Assembly: GCF_017161565.1 (NCBI RefSeq)
Contig: NZ_CP066796.1
Coordinates: 2,976,001 to 3,040,000, forward strand
Length of the DNA: 64,000 nt
From: Erwinia amylovora
GTDB lineage: Bacteria > Pseudomonadota > Gammaproteobacteria > Enterobacterales > Enterobacteriaceae
Direction: 5' to 3'
Positions 35,538 to 47,092 of the stretch are shown here, one piece after another. Position numbers and translations under genes: made by a program. Numbering within the stretch: position 1 is the first letter of the stretch; each line of letters starts with the position of its first letter. The notes below the pieces were generated by a model. That model saw only the letters and a list, made by a program, of their open reading frames with translations, did no database searches and had not been told where the DNA came from.

Positions 35538-36523
35538 TGTTAAAAAATTGGTTACCTCTGCTGGCGCTGTTCTCCCTGCCCTGCCTGGCGGCGAAAGATA
35601 CGTTAACCGTCTATACCTACGACTCCTTCGCGGCCGACTGGGGCCCTGGCCCGGCGGTCAAAAAAGCGTTCGAAGCCCGGTGCAACTGCGAGCTGAAATT
35701 CGTGGCGCTGGAAGATGGCGTCTCGCTGCTCAACCGCCTGCGCATGGAAGGCAAAAACAGCAAGGCCGATGTGGTTCTGGGGCTGGACAATAACCTGCTG
35801 GACGCCGCAGAAAAGACCGGGCTGTTTGCCCCGTCCAACGTCGATACGGCCGCCAGCACCGTCCCCGGCGGCTGGCACAACCGCACCTTTATTCCTTATG
35901 ACTACGGCTGGTTTGCCTTTGTTTATGACAAAAGCAAACTGCCGAATCCGCCGAAAAGCCTGAAGGAGCTGGTGGAAAGCGACCGCCCGTTAAAAGTGAT
36001 CTACGAAGATCCGCGCACCAGCACGCCGGGGCTGGGGCTGCTGCTGTGGATGCAGAAAGTGTACGGCGATAACAGTCAGCAGGCCTGGCAGCAGTTGAGC
36101 AAAAAAACCGTCACCGTCACCAAAGGCTGGAGCGAAGCCTACGGCCTGTTCCTGAAAGGGGAAAGCGATATGGTGCTGAGCTACAGCTCCTCGCCGGCTT
36201 ATCACCTGATTGAAGAAAAAAAGGATCGCTACGCGGCGGCTGATTTTAGCGAAGGCCATTACCTACAGGTTGAGGTGGTCGGTCAGCTGAAGGCCAGCCA
36301 ACAACCACAGCTGGCGCAGCAGTTTATGCAGTTTGTACTGAGCCAGCCCTTCCAGCAGCACATGGCCAGCGGCAACTGGATGTACCCGGCGATGAAAACC
36401 CCTCTGCCTGAGGGTTTCGCTGCCCTGACGGTGCCGAAAACCACGTTACAGTACGGCCCGCAAGACGTGGCGCGCCAACGCAGCCAGTGGATCGGTGAAT
36501 GGCAACGCGCCGTCAGCCGCTGA
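35537..36523 (+). CDS. thiB: Thiamine-binding periplasmic protein ThiB (TbpA)
   Basis: Periplasmic binding protein of the thiamine/TPP ABC importer; 328 residues. Signal peptide residues 1-18 (MLKNWLPLLALFSLPCLA) precede the mature start AKDTLTVYTYDSFAADWGPG. Ligand-site blocks such as DVVLGLDNNLLDAA near 78, FIPYDYGWFAFVYD near 118, SEAYGLFLKGESDMVLSY near 205 and GNWMYP near 285 match E. coli. The start is GTG, with AAGGA seven bases upstream, inside a hairpin of the riboswitch. Its end overlaps thiP by 25 bases. Confidence 0.96.
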   Translation: MLKNWLPLLALFSLPCLAAKDTLTVYTYDSFAADWGPGPAVKKAFEARCNCELKFVALEDGVSLLNRLRMEGKNSKADVVLGLDNNLLDAAEKTGLFAPSNVDTAASTVPGGWHNRTFIPYDYGWFAFVYDKSKLPNPPKSLKELVESDRPLKVIYEDPRTSTPGLGLLLWMQKVYGDNSQQAWQQLSKKTVTVTKGWSEAYGLFLKGESDMVLSYSSSPAYHLIEEKKDRYAAADFSEGHYLQVEVVGQLKASQQPQLAQQFMQFVLSQPFQQHMASGNWMYPAMKTPLPEGFAALTVPKTTLQYGPQDVARQRSQWIGEWQRAVSR

Positions 36524-38109
36524 TCCCCGGCTGGCTGCTGCCTGGCGCCCTCGCCGCATGGCTTCTGACCAGCGTTGCCGTGCTGACGTTTTTTGCCCTG
36601 TGGCAAAACGCGCCGGCCACCGACTGGCGCGGCGTCTGGCAGGACGGCTATCTGTGGCACGTTCTGCGTTTCTCCCTGTGGCAGGCGCTGCTGTCGGCCG
36701 CGCTGTCGGTGCTGCCGGCCATTCCGCTGGCTCGCGCCCTGTACCGTCGCCGCTTTCCCGGGCGTACTGCTCTGCTACGCCTGTGTGCGATGACCCTGGT
36801 GCTGCCGGTGCTGGTGGCGGTATTTGGCATCCTGAGCGTTTATGGACGCAGCGGCTGGCTGGCACAGTTCTGCGCCCTGCTCGGTATTGACTACGCCTTT
36901 ACGCCGTACGGCCTGCAGGGCATCCTGCTGGCGCACGTCTTTTTCAATCTGCCGCTGGCTGGCCGCCTGCTGCTGCAGGCGCTGGAACAGATCCCCACGG
37001 AACAGCGTCAGCTCGCCGCACAGCTGGGATTAAGCGGCTGGTGGCATTTTCGCATTGTCGAATGGCCGTGGCTGCGGCGGCAGATCCTGCCCGCTGCCGC
37101 TCTGATCTTTATGCTGTGCTTTGCCAGCTTTGCCACCGTGCTGTCGCTTGGCGGCGGTCCGCAGGCTACCACCATCGAGCTGGCGATCTTCCAGGCACTG
37201 AGCTTTGACTACGATCCGGGGCGTGCCGCGCTGCTGGCGCTGTTACAGATGCTGTGCTGCCTGGCGCTGGTGACCTTGAGCCAGCGCCTGAGTAAAGCCA
37301 TCCCGGCGGGCAGCAACGGCCTCAGTGACTGGCGCAATCCCGAGGATAGCCGGGGCGCACGCGTGCTGGACGCAGTGGTTATCGCCGCCGCCCTGCTGCT
37401 GATCCTGCCGCCGCTGCTGGCGGTAGTGGCCGATGGCCTTAACCGCAGCCTGAGCGGCGTGCTGCAGCAGCCGGCGCTGTGGCAGGCGATGCTGACATCG
37501 CTGCGCATTGCCCTTGCCGCCGGCGCCCTGTGCGTGCTGCTGACGATGATGCTACTGTGGAGCAGCCGCGAACTGCGGCTGGATCAGCGCCCGCGCTGGG
37601 GGCAGACGCTGGAACTGAGCGGCATGCTGATCCTTGCCATGCCGGGTATTGTGCTGGCGACCGGCTTTTTCCTGCTGCTGAATCAGACCGTCGGGCTGCC
37701 CGAATCAGCGGACGGCATCGTCGCCTTTACCAATGCGCTGATGGCCATCCCCTATGCGATGAAGGTGCTGGAAAACCCGCTGCGCGATATTGCCGAACGC
37801 TACAACCGCCTGTGCCTGTCGCTGGATATTCGCGGCTGGAACCGTCTGCGGCTGATTGAGCTACGTGCGTTGCAGCGCCCGCTGGCCCAGGCGCTGGCCT
37901 TTGCCTGCGTGCTGTCGATGGGGGATTTTGGCGCGGTGGCGCTGTTCGGTAACGAGAACTTCCGCACGCTGCCTTTCTACCTGTATCAGCAGATTGGATC
38001 CTATCGCAGCAGCGACGGCGCGGTAACCGCACTGCTGCTGTTGCTGCTATGCCTGCTGCTCTTTACCCTGATTGAAAAACTGCCGGGGCGCCATGTTAAG
38101 CCTGACTAA
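36499..38109 (+). CDS. thiP: Thiamine ABC transporter permease ThiP
   Basis: Inner-membrane permease of the ThiBPQ importer; 536 residues, as in E. coli, with about twelve membrane segments in two BPD-type halves. Each half has an EAA-like coupling loop for ThiQ ([19 protein letters not shown] near 168 and [19 protein letters not shown] near 430). The start ATG lies inside thiB; the end overlaps thiQ by 17 bases. Confidence 0.95.
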   Translation: MATRRQPLIPGWLLPGALAAWLLTSVAVLTFFALWQNAPATDWRGVWQDGYLWHVLRFSLWQALLSAALSVLPAIPLARALYRRRFPGRTALLRLCAMTLVLPVLVAVFGILSVYGRSGWLAQFCALLGIDYAFTPYGLQGILLAHVFFNLPLAGRLLLQALEQIPTEQRQLAAQLGLSGWWHFRIVEWPWLRRQILPAAALIFMLCFASFATVLSLGGGPQATTIELAIFQALSFDYDPGRAALLALLQMLCCLALVTLSQRLSKAIPAGSNGLSDWRNPEDSRGARVLDAVVIAAALLLILPPLLAVVADGLNRSLSGVLQQPALWQAMLTSLRIALAAGALCVLLTMMLLWSSRELRLDQRPRWGQTLELSGMLILAMPGIVLATGFFLLLNQTVGLPESADGIVAFTNALMAIPYAMKVLENPLRDIAERYNRLCLSLDIRGWNRLRLIELRALQRPLAQALAFACVLSMGDFGAVALFGNENFRTLPFYLYQQIGSYRSSDGAVTALLLLLLCLLLFTLIEKLPGRHVKPD

Positions 38110-38806
38110 TCTGACCTATCTGTATCACCTTCTGCCGATGCGCTTTACCTTCAGCGCCCGGGCTGGAGAACGGCTGGCGATCCTCGGGCCGAGCGGCGCG
38201 GGCAAGAGCACGCTGCTAAGCCTGATTGCCGGGTTTCTTGCGGCGAAGAGCGGCGATTTGTGGCTTAACGGCGGCGATCACCGCGCCACTGCTCCGGCGC
38301 AGCGTCCGGTTTCAATGCTGTTCCAGGAAAACAACCTGTTCCCCCATCTGACGGTGGCGCAAAATATCGGCCTGGGACTGCATCCGGGACTGAAGCTCAA
38401 CCACCAGCAGAAACATCAGTTGCAGGACATCGCGCAGCGCGTCGGACTGACAGAACAGCTGTCACGCCTGCCGCATCAGCTTTCCGGCGGCCAGCGTCAG
38501 CGTGCTGCCCTTGCCCGCTGCCTGGTGCGTCAGCAGCCGATCCTGCTGCTGGACGAACCCTTTTCCGCCCTTGACCCGGCGCTACGCCAGGAGATGCTGC
38601 AACTGGTGGATGAGGTTTGTGGCGAACGCGATATCACCCTGTTAATGGTGTCGCACAGCATAGAGGATGCGGCGCGTATCGCCGCGCGCAGCCTGCTGAT
38701 TGTTGACGGTCGGCTCTACTGGGATGGCAGCACCGCACGCTTGCAGTGCGGTGCGGTGCCGGAGGCGGCGGTACTGGGGATCGCGTTAAAAGAACACTTG
38801 CCATAA
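38093..38806 (+). CDS. thiQ: Thiamine ABC transporter ATPase ThiQ
   Basis: Cytoplasmic ATPase driving thiamine import; 237 residues from [20 protein letters not shown]. An ATG seven codons upstream is not needed. Walker [10 protein letters not shown] near 34, the Q-loop [10 protein letters not shown] near 81, signature [15 protein letters not shown] near 128, Walker [14 protein letters not shown] near 147 and switch His in VSHSIEDA near 182 are intact. Its last 21 bases overlap the 3' end of the convergent yabI. Confidence 0.95.
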   Translation: MLSLTNLTYLYHLLPMRFTFSARAGERLAILGPSGAGKSTLLSLIAGFLAAKSGDLWLNGGDHRATAPAQRPVSMLFQENNLFPHLTVAQNIGLGLHPGLKLNHQQKHQLQDIAQRVGLTEQLSRLPHQLSGGQRQRAALARCLVRQQPILLLDEPFSALDPALRQEMLQLVDEVCGERDITLLMVSHSIEDAARIAARSLLIVDGRLYWDGSTARLQCGAVPEAAVLGIALKEHLP

Positions 38807-39547
38807 CAGGTGACGAAATACCGGCATCATTGGATGGAACTGGATGGCGGTAAAACTTGCCACGGCCAGCAGCAGCATCAGCGGCGCCAGCCAGCGAAGC
38901 CGCGATGCAGGCAGGTAAGGCGTCGCCCAGTCATTCTGCTTACCGGCACGCAGCCAGCGCCAGCCCAGCCAGCAGCCCAGCCACACCAGCAGCGCCACCG
39001 CCAACAACAGCCATTTAAACATGCCGCTGCTGGCATCTTTCGGCACGTCGATTGCCACCCCGGCAAGGATGCCGGGCAGCAGGTAGAGCGGTGGCCACAG
39101 AATACAGCCAATGATATTAGGCGGAATAAACTTGCTTACCGGCAGCTCCAGCATCCCCGCCACCAGCGGGATCAGCGGCCGCGTTGGGCCAACAAAGCGG
39201 CCAACGATGATGGTAAACATGCTGTGCTGGTGCAGCGCATGCTCGGTTTTATCCATCAGCTTGTGGTGTTTTTGGATAAACGACCAGCGGTGTAACGGCC
39301 CCTTGAACTGCCAGCCGATCAGATAAGAGATCCCGTCCCCCAGCAAACAGCCGATGGTCCCCACCGCCCACGCGGGATAAAGGCCAATCTGCCCGCTGCC
39401 GATCAGCGCGCCGAATGATGCCATCATCACCGTACCCGGCAGCAGCAGCCCGACCAGCGCCAGTGATTCCAGGAAAGTCACCAGTCCGATAGCGAACAGC
39501 GACCATGCCAGCGATTGAGTAATTAAATGTTGCAGCCAGGCTTCCAT
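38786..39547 (-). CDS. yabI: DedA family membrane protein YabI
   Basis: DedA/SNARE-associated membrane protein, 253 residues (E. coli YabI 254). DedA proteins in general act in undecaprenyl phosphate or phospholipid flipping and proton-motive-force maintenance; the exact role of YabI is not established. Motifs include [18 protein letters not shown] near 26 and the family signature [20 protein letters not shown] near 108, followed by [20 protein letters not shown]. Four to five membrane segments are predicted. In E. coli the ara genes lie next to it; here polB follows directly, divergently transcribed. Confidence 0.9.
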   Translation of the reverse strand: MEAWLQHLITQSLAWSLFAIGLVTFLESLALVGLLLPGTVMMASFGALIGSGQIGLYPAWAVGTIGCLLGDGISYLIGWQFKGPLHRWSFIQKHHKLMDKTEHALHQHSMFTIIVGRFVGPTRPLIPLVAGMLELPVSKFIPPNIIGCILWPPLYLLPGILAGVAIDVPKDASSGMFKWLLLAVALLVWLGCWLGWRWLRAGKQNDWATPYLPASRLRWLAPLMLLLAVASFTAIQFHPMMPVFRHLLWQVFF

Positions 39548-39664
39548 ATTGTTCCAAACTGATTAACAGACCGGTGGATTGTCCAGGGGACGCCGGAAAG
39601 CGTCAAGCGCTGATTTTGATCTGCGGGGCGGCGGCCGCGCAGCCGCTGTCGACATGTTAATAAA

Positions 39665-39684
39665 TACTGTATAAATAAACATGC
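39665..39684 (+). promoter_or_regulatory. LexA box of polB
   Basis: TACTGTATAAATAAACATGC fits the SOS box pattern CTGT-N8-ACAG with one mismatch in the right arm, 34 bases before the polB start. E. coli polB (dinA) is SOS-induced from a box at a similar place. Confidence 0.75.
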
Positions 39685-39717
39685 TATTATTAACTGATAA
39701 CCGCCTGAGGAGGTTGA

Positions 39718-42081
39718 GTGAACGACGCACGTGCAGGATTCTTGTTAACCCGCCACTGGCGGGATACCCCGGCCGGAAGTGAAGTGGTGCTGTGGCTGGC
39801 CACCGACAGCGGCCCGCAGCAGGTGGTACTGCCGCCACAGGAATCCGTGGCGTTTATCCCGGCCGTTCAGCAGGAGGCGGCCAGCAGGCTGCTGGCGGGG
39901 GATCGCCACTGGCGCTTTGCCGCACTGGAGCTAAAAGACTTTCATCAGCGCCCGGTGGTTGGCCTGTACTGTAAACAGCATCGCCAGTTACAGCAGCTGG
40001 AAAAACGGCTGCGCGTAAACGGCATCACGCTGTATGAAGCCGACGTGCGCCCGCCGGATCGTTTCCTGATGGAGCGCTTTATCACCGCCGCGGTGTGGTT
40101 TAGCGGCCAACCCGCCGGGGATCGTCTGGTGAATGCCCGGCTAAAACCGCATCCTGACTATCGCCCGCCGCTGCAATGGGTGTCGCTGGATATTGAAACC
40201 ACCCGCCACGGTGAGCTGTACTGCATCGGCCTTGAGGGCTGCGGCCAGCGAGACGTCTATATGCTCGGGCCGGAAAATGGCGATGCCAGCCAGCTCGACT
40301 TTCACCTTGAGTATGTCGCCAGCCGTCCGCAACTGCTGGAAAAGCTCAATGCGTGGTTTGCCCGACATGATCCCGACGTGCTGATTGGCTGGAACGTAGT
40401 GCAGTTTGATCTGCGCGTATTGCAAAAACATGCCGACCGCTACGGCATCCCGCTTATGTTGGGGCGCGGCGACAACGCCAGGCTGGAATGGCGCGAGCAC
40501 GGCTTTAAGCCCGGCGTGTTCTTCGCCCAGGCCAGCGGTCGCCTGATCATCGACGGCATTGAGGCGCTCAAATCCGCCTTCTGGCATTTTGACTCGTTCA
40601 GTCTGGAAGCGGTATCGCGCCAGCTGCTGGGCGAAGGCAAGGCGATCAATAACCCCTGGCAGCGTATGGAGGAGATCGACCAGCGTTTTGCCGAAGATAA
40701 ACCGGCGCTGGCTCACTACAACCTGAAAGACTGTGAGCTGGTCACGCGCATTTTCCAGCATACCGAACTGATGCCGTTCCTGCTGGAACGCGCCGCGGTC
40801 AACGGCCTGGCGGTCGATCGTCACGGCGGTTCGGTGGCGGCGTTTAGTCATCTCTATTTACCGCGTATGCACCGCGCCGGGTTTGTCGCACCCAATCTCG
40901 GCGATGTCGCGCCTCAGGCCAGCCCCGGCGGCTACGTGATGGACTCACGCCCCGGCCTGTATGACTCGGTGCTGGTACTGGACTATAAAAGCCTGTACCC
41001 GTCAATTATCCGCAGCTTCCTGATCGATCCGGTCGGCCTGGTGGAGGGGATGGCGCACCCGCAAGAGGCAGATTCCGTCAGCGGCTACCTCGACGCTCGC
41101 TTCTCACGCACCACCCACTGCCTGCCCGGGATCGTCAGTCACATCTGGCTGGGCCGTGAAGCCGCCAAAAAACAGGGAAATAAACCGCTGTCACAGGCGC
41201 TGAAAATCATCATGAACGCCTTTTACGGCGTGCTGGGAACCAGCGCCTGCCGATTCTTCGACCCGCGCCTGGCTTCATCAATCACCCTGCGCGGCCACGA
41301 CATCATGCTGCAAACGCGCGAACTGATTGAGGCCGAAGGCTACGACGTGATTTATGGCGATACCGATTCGACCTTTGTCTGGCTGAAGTCGGCACATGAT
41401 GAAGCGGCGGCAGAACACATTGGCCAGCGGCTGGTGGCGAAGGTCAATCAGTGGTGGCAGCAGCATCTGCAAAGCGAATATGGCCTGCAGAGTGCGCTGG
41501 AGCTGGAGTACGAAACCCACTTCAGCCGCTTCCTGATGCCCACCATCCGCGGGGCCGAGCAGGGCAGCAAGAAACGCTATGCCGGGTTAACCGGCAGCGG
41601 CGACGCCCAGCGCATGGTGTTTAAAGGGCTGGAAACGGTGCGTACCGACTGGACGCCGCTGGCGCAAAAATTCCAGCAGGCGCTGTACCTGAAAATTTTC
41701 ACCGGACAACCCTACCAGGATTACATCCGGGAAACCGTGCGTCAGCTGTTGAATGGCGAGCTGGATGAACAGCTGGTCTACCGCAAACGTCTGCGCCGGC
41801 CGCTGGACGACTATCAGCGCAATGTCCCACCGCATGTGCGCGCCGCGCGCATTGCCGATGAGCAGAATCAGAAGCTGGGCCGACCGCTGCAGTATCAGAA
41901 CGGCGGCAAGATCCGTTATGTGATCGCCACCTCAGGCCCGGAACCGCTGGAGGCGCGTATCACCCCGCTGGACTACGATCATTATCTGACACGCCAGCTG
42001 CAGCCGGTGGCAGACGGGATCCTGCCTTTTATGCAGGATGATTTCGCTACCCTGGTCACCGGGCAGTTAGGGCTGTTTTGA
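39718..42081 (+). CDS. polB: DNA polymerase II PolB
   Basis: Family B, SOS-induced polymerase used in translesion synthesis and fork restart; 787 residues (E. coli 783). Exonuclease motifs [12 protein letters not shown] near 156 and [14 protein letters not shown] near 222, polymerase motif [12 protein letters not shown] near 420, motif [13 protein letters not shown] near 495 and motif C YGDTDSTF near 545 are all readable. The start is GTG, preceded by GAGGAGGTTGA, an excellent ribosome-binding site. A LexA box lies upstream. Confidence 0.97.
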   Translation: MNDARAGFLLTRHWRDTPAGSEVVLWLATDSGPQQVVLPPQESVAFIPAVQQEAASRLLAGDRHWRFAALELKDFHQRPVVGLYCKQHRQLQQLEKRLRVNGITLYEADVRPPDRFLMERFITAAVWFSGQPAGDRLVNARLKPHPDYRPPLQWVSLDIETTRHGELYCIGLEGCGQRDVYMLGPENGDASQLDFHLEYVASRPQLLEKLNAWFARHDPDVLIGWNVVQFDLRVLQKHADRYGIPLMLGRGDNARLEWREHGFKPGVFFAQASGRLIIDGIEALKSAFWHFDSFSLEAVSRQLLGEGKAINNPWQRMEEIDQRFAEDKPALAHYNLKDCELVTRIFQHTELMPFLLERAAVNGLAVDRHGGSVAAFSHLYLPRMHRAGFVAPNLGDVAPQASPGGYVMDSRPGLYDSVLVLDYKSLYPSIIRSFLIDPVGLVEGMAHPQEADSVSGYLDARFSRTTHCLPGIVSHIWLGREAAKKQGNKPLSQALKIIMNAFYGVLGTSACRFFDPRLASSITLRGHDIMLQTRELIEAEGYDVIYGDTDSTFVWLKSAHDEAAAEHIGQRLVAKVNQWWQQHLQSEYGLQSALELEYETHFSRFLMPTIRGAEQGSKKRYAGLTGSGDAQRMVFKGLETVRTDWTPLAQKFQQALYLKIFTGQPYQDYIRETVRQLLNGELDEQLVYRKRLRRPLDDYQRNVPPHVRAARIADEQNQKLGRPLQYQNGGKIRYVIATSGPEPLEARITPLDYDHYLTRQLQPVADGILPFMQDDFATLVTGQLGLF

Positions 42082-42251
42082 CAGGTGACGAACGGGCAGC
42101 CTTCCAGTACCATACGGGGCTGCCTGTGTATTAACACCCTCATACCTGAAGCTGCTGCCGTGTTGGTATCACCCATTATCCACTGCCAGGCCAGTTGCCC
42201 GGCAGCAGTGCTATTGCCTGAAACACTAGACGAGAATCGAGCCGAATATTT

Positions 42252-45158
42252 ATGCCTTTTACACTTGGTCAACGCTGGATAAGCGATACGGAAAGCGAAC
42301 TGGGACTGGGAACCGTGGTTGCCGTTGATACGCGCATGGTCACCCTGCTGTTCCCTGCTACGGGCGAAAACCGTCTTTATGCCAGAAATGATTCTCCCAT
42401 CACCCGCGTGGTGTTTAATCCCGGTGACACCATCACCAGCCATGAAGGCTGGCAGCTGAACGTTGACGAGGTCACCACTGCCAACGGCGTGGTCAGTTAT
42501 ATCGGTACCCGGCTGGACACCGCTGAAACCGGCGTGGTGCTGCGCGAAGTGATGCTCGACAGTAAACTGGTATTCGGCAAACCTCAGGACCGCCTGTTCG
42601 CCGGGCAGCTGGACCGCATGGACCGCTTCGCGCTGCGCTTCCGCGCGCGCAAGTATCAAAGCGAGCAGTACCGCCTGGCGACCAGCGGCCTGCGCGGTAT
42701 GCGCACCAGCCTGATCCCTCACCAGCTGCATATCGCCCACGATGTCGGCCGCCGCCACGCTCCGCGCGTGCTGCTGGCGGATGAGGTGGGCCTGGGTAAA
42801 ACCATTGAAGCGGGGATGATCATTCATCAGCAGCTGCTGGCCGGTCGCGCCGAGCGCGTGCTGATCGTGGTGCCGGAAACGTTGCAGCACCAGTGGTTGG
42901 TAGAAATGCTGCGCCGCTTTAATCTGCGCTTTGCGCTGTTTGATGACGACCGTTATGCACAGGCACAGCTTGACAGCGACAACCCGTTTGATACCGAACA
43001 GATGATTATCTGTTCGCTGGACTTTGTCCGCCGCAATAAACAGCGCCTGGCTAAACTGGCCGATGCCGAGTGGGATTTAATGGTGGTGGATGAAGCGCAT
43101 CACCTCGTCTGGTCGGAAGACGCGCCGAGCCGCGAATATCAGGTTATCGAACAGCTGGCCGGGCAAATTCCCGGCATCCTGCTGCTGACCGCTACCCCGG
43201 AACAGCTGGGCATGGAGAGCCATTTTGCCCGTCTGCGCCTGCTGGATGCCAGCCGTTTCCACGACTTTGCCCAGTTTGTTGAAGAACAAAAGCACTTCCG
43301 TCTGATTGCCGATGCGGTGACGATGCTGCTGGCCGACAAAACCATCGGCAACGATGCGCTGAACCTGCTTAACGATCTGATGGGCGAGCAGGATATCGAG
43401 CCGCTGCTGCAAACGGCCAACAGCGACCACGAAGGCAAGCTGGCAGCACGTCAGGAGCTGATCGGCATGCTGATGGACCGTCACGGCACCAGCCGCGTGC
43501 TGTTCCGTAACACCCGTAACGGCGTGAAGGGCTTCCCGAAACGTGAACTGCACCAGATCCGCCTGCCGCTGCCGACGCAGTACCAGACGGCCATTAAAGT
43601 GTCCGGCATTATGGGCGCACGTAAAAGCGCCGACGAACGCGCCCAGGATATGCTCTACCCGGAGCAGATCTATCAGGAGTTTGAGGGCGACAGCGGCACC
43701 TGGTGGAACTTCGACCCGCGCGTCGAATGGCTGATGGGCTTTCTGACCAGCAACCGGGACAAAAAGGTGCTGGTGATCTGCGCCAAAGCGACCACCGCCC
43801 TGCAGCTGGAGCAGGTACTGCGCGAGCGCGAAGGCATTCGTGCCGCGGTATTCCATGAGGGGCTGTCGATCATTGAGCGCGATCGCGCTGCGGCATGGTT
43901 TGCCTCAGAGGAGGACGGCGCTCAGGTTCTGCTGTGCTCAGAGATCGGTTCTGAAGGGCGTAACTTCCAGTTCGCCAGCCAGATGGTGATGTTTGACCTG
44001 CCGTTCAACCCGGACCTGCTGGAACAGCGTATTGGCCGTCTTGACCGTATTGGCCAGGCGCACGATATTCAGATCCACGTTCCTTACCTGGAAAAAACCG
44101 CCCAGGCGGTGCTGGTGCAGTGGTACCACGAGGGGCTGGATGCCTTTGAGCACACCTGCCCGACCGGGCGTGCGGTGTACGACAGCGTCTACGCCTCGCT
44201 GATTGAGTACCTTGCCGCGCCGGAAGACAGCGAAGGCCTGGAGCCGTTTATCCGGCAGTGCCGCAAACAGCATGATGCGCTGAAGGCGCAGCTGGAGCAG
44301 GGGCGTGACCGCCTGCTGGAGCTGAACTCCAACGGCGGCGAAAAAGCCCAGGCGCTGGCGGATATGATTGCCGAACAGGATAATCATATCGAACTGGTGA
44401 ACTTTGCGCTCAACCTGTTCGATATCGTCGGCATCAATCAGGAAGATCGCAGCGATAATCTGATCGTCCTGACGCCCGGCGACCATATGCTGGTGCCGGA
44501 CTTCCCCGGTCTGCCGGAAGATGGCTGTACCATCACTTTTGACCGCAACCAGGCGCTGTCGCGTGAAGATGCCCAGTACGTCAGCTGGGAGCACCCGATC
44601 ATCCGCAACGGTCTGGATCTGATCCTTTCCGGCGATACCGGCAGCTGCGCCATTTCACTGCTGAAGAATAAGGCGCTGCCGGTCGGTACGCTGCTGGTGG
44701 AACTTGTCTACGTGGTGGAAGCCCAGGCACCGAAGCATCTGCAGCTCACCCGCTTCCTGCCGCCAACGCCTGTCCGTATGCTGATTGACCGCAAGGGCAC
44801 CAATCTGGCGGCAAAAGTCGAGTTTGAGAGCTTCAACCGCCAGCTTAATGCGGTCAACCGCCATACCGGCAGCAAGCTGGTGAGCGCGGTGCAGTCGGAT
44901 GTGCATGACATTATCACCCTGTCGGAAGATCAGGCCGCCGCAGAGGCGCGTAAAGTGATCGACGCCGCCCGTCAGGAAGCCGACGAGAAGCTGAGCGCCG
45001 AACTGTCACGCCTGCAGGCACTGAGCGCGGTGAATCCGAACATCCGCCAGGATGAAATTGACGCGCTGGAAAGCAACCGGCAGCAGGTGTTGAGCAATCT
45101 CGATGAAGCGGGCTGGCGTCTCGACGCGCTGCGTCTGATCGTCGTGACGCACCAATAA
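42252..45158 (+). CDS. rapA: RNA polymerase-associated ATPase RapA (HepA)
   Basis: Swi2/Snf2-type ATPase that recycles RNA polymerase; 968 residues, equal to E. coli. Two N-terminal Tudor-like domains (about 1-110; [20 protein letters not shown]) bind polymerase. Helicase motifs follow: [13 protein letters not shown] near 177, DEAHH near 280, LLLTATPEQ near 312, then the C-terminal lobe with [12 protein letters not shown] near 560 and [13 protein letters not shown] near 595. The 170-base gap after polB should hold its promoter; a strong hairpin follows before rluA. Confidence 0.97.
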   Translation: MPFTLGQRWISDTESELGLGTVVAVDTRMVTLLFPATGENRLYARNDSPITRVVFNPGDTITSHEGWQLNVDEVTTANGVVSYIGTRLDTAETGVVLREVMLDSKLVFGKPQDRLFAGQLDRMDRFALRFRARKYQSEQYRLATSGLRGMRTSLIPHQLHIAHDVGRRHAPRVLLADEVGLGKTIEAGMIIHQQLLAGRAERVLIVVPETLQHQWLVEMLRRFNLRFALFDDDRYAQAQLDSDNPFDTEQMIICSLDFVRRNKQRLAKLADAEWDLMVVDEAHHLVWSEDAPSREYQVIEQLAGQIPGILLLTATPEQLGMESHFARLRLLDASRFHDFAQFVEEQKHFRLIADAVTMLLADKTIGNDALNLLNDLMGEQDIEPLLQTANSDHEGKLAARQELIGMLMDRHGTSRVLFRNTRNGVKGFPKRELHQIRLPLPTQYQTAIKVSGIMGARKSADERAQDMLYPEQIYQEFEGDSGTWWNFDPRVEWLMGFLTSNRDKKVLVICAKATTALQLEQVLREREGIRAAVFHEGLSIIERDRAAAWFASEEDGAQVLLCSEIGSEGRNFQFASQMVMFDLPFNPDLLEQRIGRLDRIGQAHDIQIHVPYLEKTAQAVLVQWYHEGLDAFEHTCPTGRAVYDSVYASLIEYLAAPEDSEGLEPFIRQCRKQHDALKAQLEQGRDRLLELNSNGGEKAQALADMIAEQDNHIELVNFALNLFDIVGINQEDRSDNLIVLTPGDHMLVPDFPGLPEDGCTITFDRNQALSREDAQYVSWEHPIIRNGLDLILSGDTGSCAISLLKNKALPVGTLLVELVYVVEAQAPKHLQLTRFLPPTPVRMLIDRKGTNLAAKVEFESFNRQLNAVNRHTGSKLVSAVQSDVHDIITLSEDQAAAEARKVIDAARQEADEKLSAELSRLQALSAVNPNIRQDEIDALESNRQQVLSNLDEAGWRLDALRLIVVTHQ

Positions 45159-45164
45159 ACCAAA

Positions 45165-45188
45165 CGGGGCCAGCCCACGCTGGCCCCG
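45165..45188 (+). terminator. Hairpin between rapA and rluA
   Basis: Perfect ten-pair stem CGGGGCCAGC/GCTGGCCCCG (45165-45174, 45179-45188) with a CCAC tetraloop, seven bases after the rapA stop. No T run; it may weaken read-through or protect the rapA 3' end. Confidence 0.5.
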
Positions 45189-45199
45189 ATGAGAATTCT

Positions 45200-45853
45200 A
45201 TGGAACCCTACAATCCCCCGCTGGAACCCTGGCTGCACGTCCTCTATCAGGACGAACACATCATCGTGGTGAACAAACCCAGCGGCCTGCTGTCGGTGCC
45301 GGGACGGCTTGCCGAGTACAAGGACAGCGTGATGACGCGCGTGCAGCGTGATTATCCGGCGGCAGAATCGGTTCACCGTCTGGATATGGCCACCAGCGGC
45401 GTGATGGTGGTGGCGTTAACCAAAGCCGCCGAGCGCGAGCTGAAGCGCCAGTTCCGCGAACGCGAGCCGCAAAAAACCTATGTGGCGCGCGTTTGGGGGC
45501 ATCCGCAGCCGGAAAGCGGATCGGTGGATTTACCGCTGATTTGCGACTGGCCGAACAGGCCCAAACAGAAGGTGTGTTTTGAAACAGGTAAATCTGCGCA
45601 GACTGAATATCAGGTGCTGGACTACGCCAGCGATCACAGCGCGCGCGTCCGGCTAAAACCTGTTACCGGGCGCTCGCACCAGCTGCGCGTGCATATGCTG
45701 GCGCTTGGCCATCCGATCCTGGGCGATAACTTCTATGCTCATGATGAAGCGCGGGCGATGGCACCGCGACTGCAACTGCATGCCGAAAGCCTGAGCATCA
45801 CCCATCCGCACTACCGCACGCCGATGACCTTTCGCCAGCCGGCAGATTTTTGA
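45200..45853 (+). CDS. rluA: rRNA/tRNA pseudouridine synthase RluA
   Basis: Makes pseudouridine 746 of 23S rRNA and 32 of several tRNAs; 217 residues (E. coli 219). The catalytic Asp is in VHRLDMATSGVMV near residue 63; PSGLLSVPGR near 33 and the RNA-binding KPVTGRSHQLRVHMLALGHP near 152 are typical. It follows rapA in the same direction, as in E. coli. Confidence 0.96.
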   Translation: MEPYNPPLEPWLHVLYQDEHIIVVNKPSGLLSVPGRLAEYKDSVMTRVQRDYPAAESVHRLDMATSGVMVVALTKAAERELKRQFREREPQKTYVARVWGHPQPESGSVDLPLICDWPNRPKQKVCFETGKSAQTEYQVLDYASDHSARVRLKPVTGRSHQLRVHMLALGHPILGDNFYAHDEARAMAPRLQLHAESLSITHPHYRTPMTFRQPADF

Positions 45854-45948
45854 CGCCGCTGGCATCACGGCAGCCAACCCATGCACTTTTGACAAATTTC
45901 GCCAGACGTAGGCGGCACCGTCAGTTCAGGTGCGGGCGGTGCGTCAAA

Positions 45949-45984
45949 ACCGCGGCATACCCGAAGTAAGTGAGGATTAACGTG
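45949..45984. repeat. Possible dispersed repeat element, copy 2
   Basis: The motif GCATAC..GAAGTA.GTG.GGATT (core 45955-45977) recurs, with a one-base length change, at 35362-35387 inside the TPP riboswitch arm. It lies in the 167-base gap between the convergent rluA and djlA, a usual place for small intergenic repeats. Family assignment is not possible from one window. Confidence 0.4.
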
Positions 45985-46020
45985 CCGCCCAAGCCCGACA
46001 TGACCAGTAACCCTGCCCGG

Positions 46021-46845
46021 TTACTTAAAGGCTTTTTCGCGTTTGATCAGGTCATATGCCGCCTGAATCTCCTGCGCTTTCTGCTTCGCCATCTCCATCA
46101 TCTCTGGCGGTAATCCCTTCGCCACCAGCTTGTCCGGGTGATGTTCACTCATCAGCTTGCGGTAGGCCCGCTTAATGGTGGTGGCATCATCGCTGCTTTT
46201 CACCCCGAGCATATTGCAGGCGTCTTCCAGCGTCGGGCCGCGCTGCCCCCGGCCATGGTAGCCGCCTTGCGAAGACCCGCCGCTCTGGTAACCACCGCCA
46301 AACTGCTGGCCGCTTTCCATCATGCGCAAGAACTGATCGAACTGCGTGCGCGAGATGCCCAGCTCTTCGGCAATGACGTACAGCACCTGGCGCTCGTTAG
46401 GATGCAATGAACCATCGGCAAACGCCGCCTGGATCTGAATTTCCAGGAACATGCGGATCAGATCAAAACGACCAAAACAGGCGCTGCGCAGCTCACGCAG
46501 CTTATCGCGCAGCGGGTAGTCCCCCTCTTTCCCTTCGCGGAAGGCACGCTGTGCTGCCGTTCGCGCTTCGCCATGCAGCTGCATGCGCTGCATCAGCAGG
46601 GATGCCATCTGAATATCGGCGTCCGTTACCCGCCCTTTAGATTTCGTCAAATGACCCATCACCTGAAACGTGGTGCTGAAAAAGAGCGCCTGACGCGTTT
46701 GCTGATCGGCAAAATAGCCATGTCGGGCAGGCGATCGCGCTTTATCAATCATATGCCCGACCAGCAGGCCAATAACCACGCCCCAAAAGCCCGCACCGGA
46801 CAATAAACCCAGAACCAGCCCTAATACTTTTCCCCAATAGCGCAT
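46021..46845 (-). CDS. djlA: Membrane-anchored J-domain co-chaperone DjlA
   Basis: Type III membrane protein that stimulates DnaK; in E. coli its overproduction activates the Rcs capsule pathway. 274 residues (E. coli 271). One N-terminal membrane segment (about 6-30, glycine-rich [20 protein letters not shown]), a TerB-like central domain (about 55-180), a Gly/Gln-rich linker ([13 protein letters not shown]) and a C-terminal J domain with the essential HPD in MSEHHPDKL near 240. It is divergent from lptD. Confidence 0.96.
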   Translation of the reverse strand: MRYWGKVLGLVLGLLSGAGFWGVVIGLLVGHMIDKARSPARHGYFADQQTRQALFFSTTFQVMGHLTKSKGRVTDADIQMASLLMQRMQLHGEARTAAQRAFREGKEGDYPLRDKLRELRSACFGRFDLIRMFLEIQIQAAFADGSLHPNERQVLYVIAEELGISRTQFDQFLRMMESGQQFGGGYQSGGSSQGGYHGRGQRGPTLEDACNMLGVKSSDDATTIKRAYRKLMSEHHPDKLVAKGLPPEMMEMAKQKAQEIQAAYDLIKREKAFK

Positions 46846-47092
46846 AAACTCCTCATTAGGCCATGCTGAAGGCTAAAATTTGCATTATCATACCCGTCAT
46901 TTATCTCATAGCCTATTGGTACGCGGCCAAACAAAACGGAAGTATACCCGATTGTCTTGCCGGTAAAGGTAATAGCTAGCGCCTTTGCAGCGGAAAGATT
47001 GAGAGTATGACTAGCGCAACGCTACTGAGTGCGATAGTCTCTGACCGTTTGTCGGCATGATGCCAGTGATTACGGAATTTTCGATACCGCGT

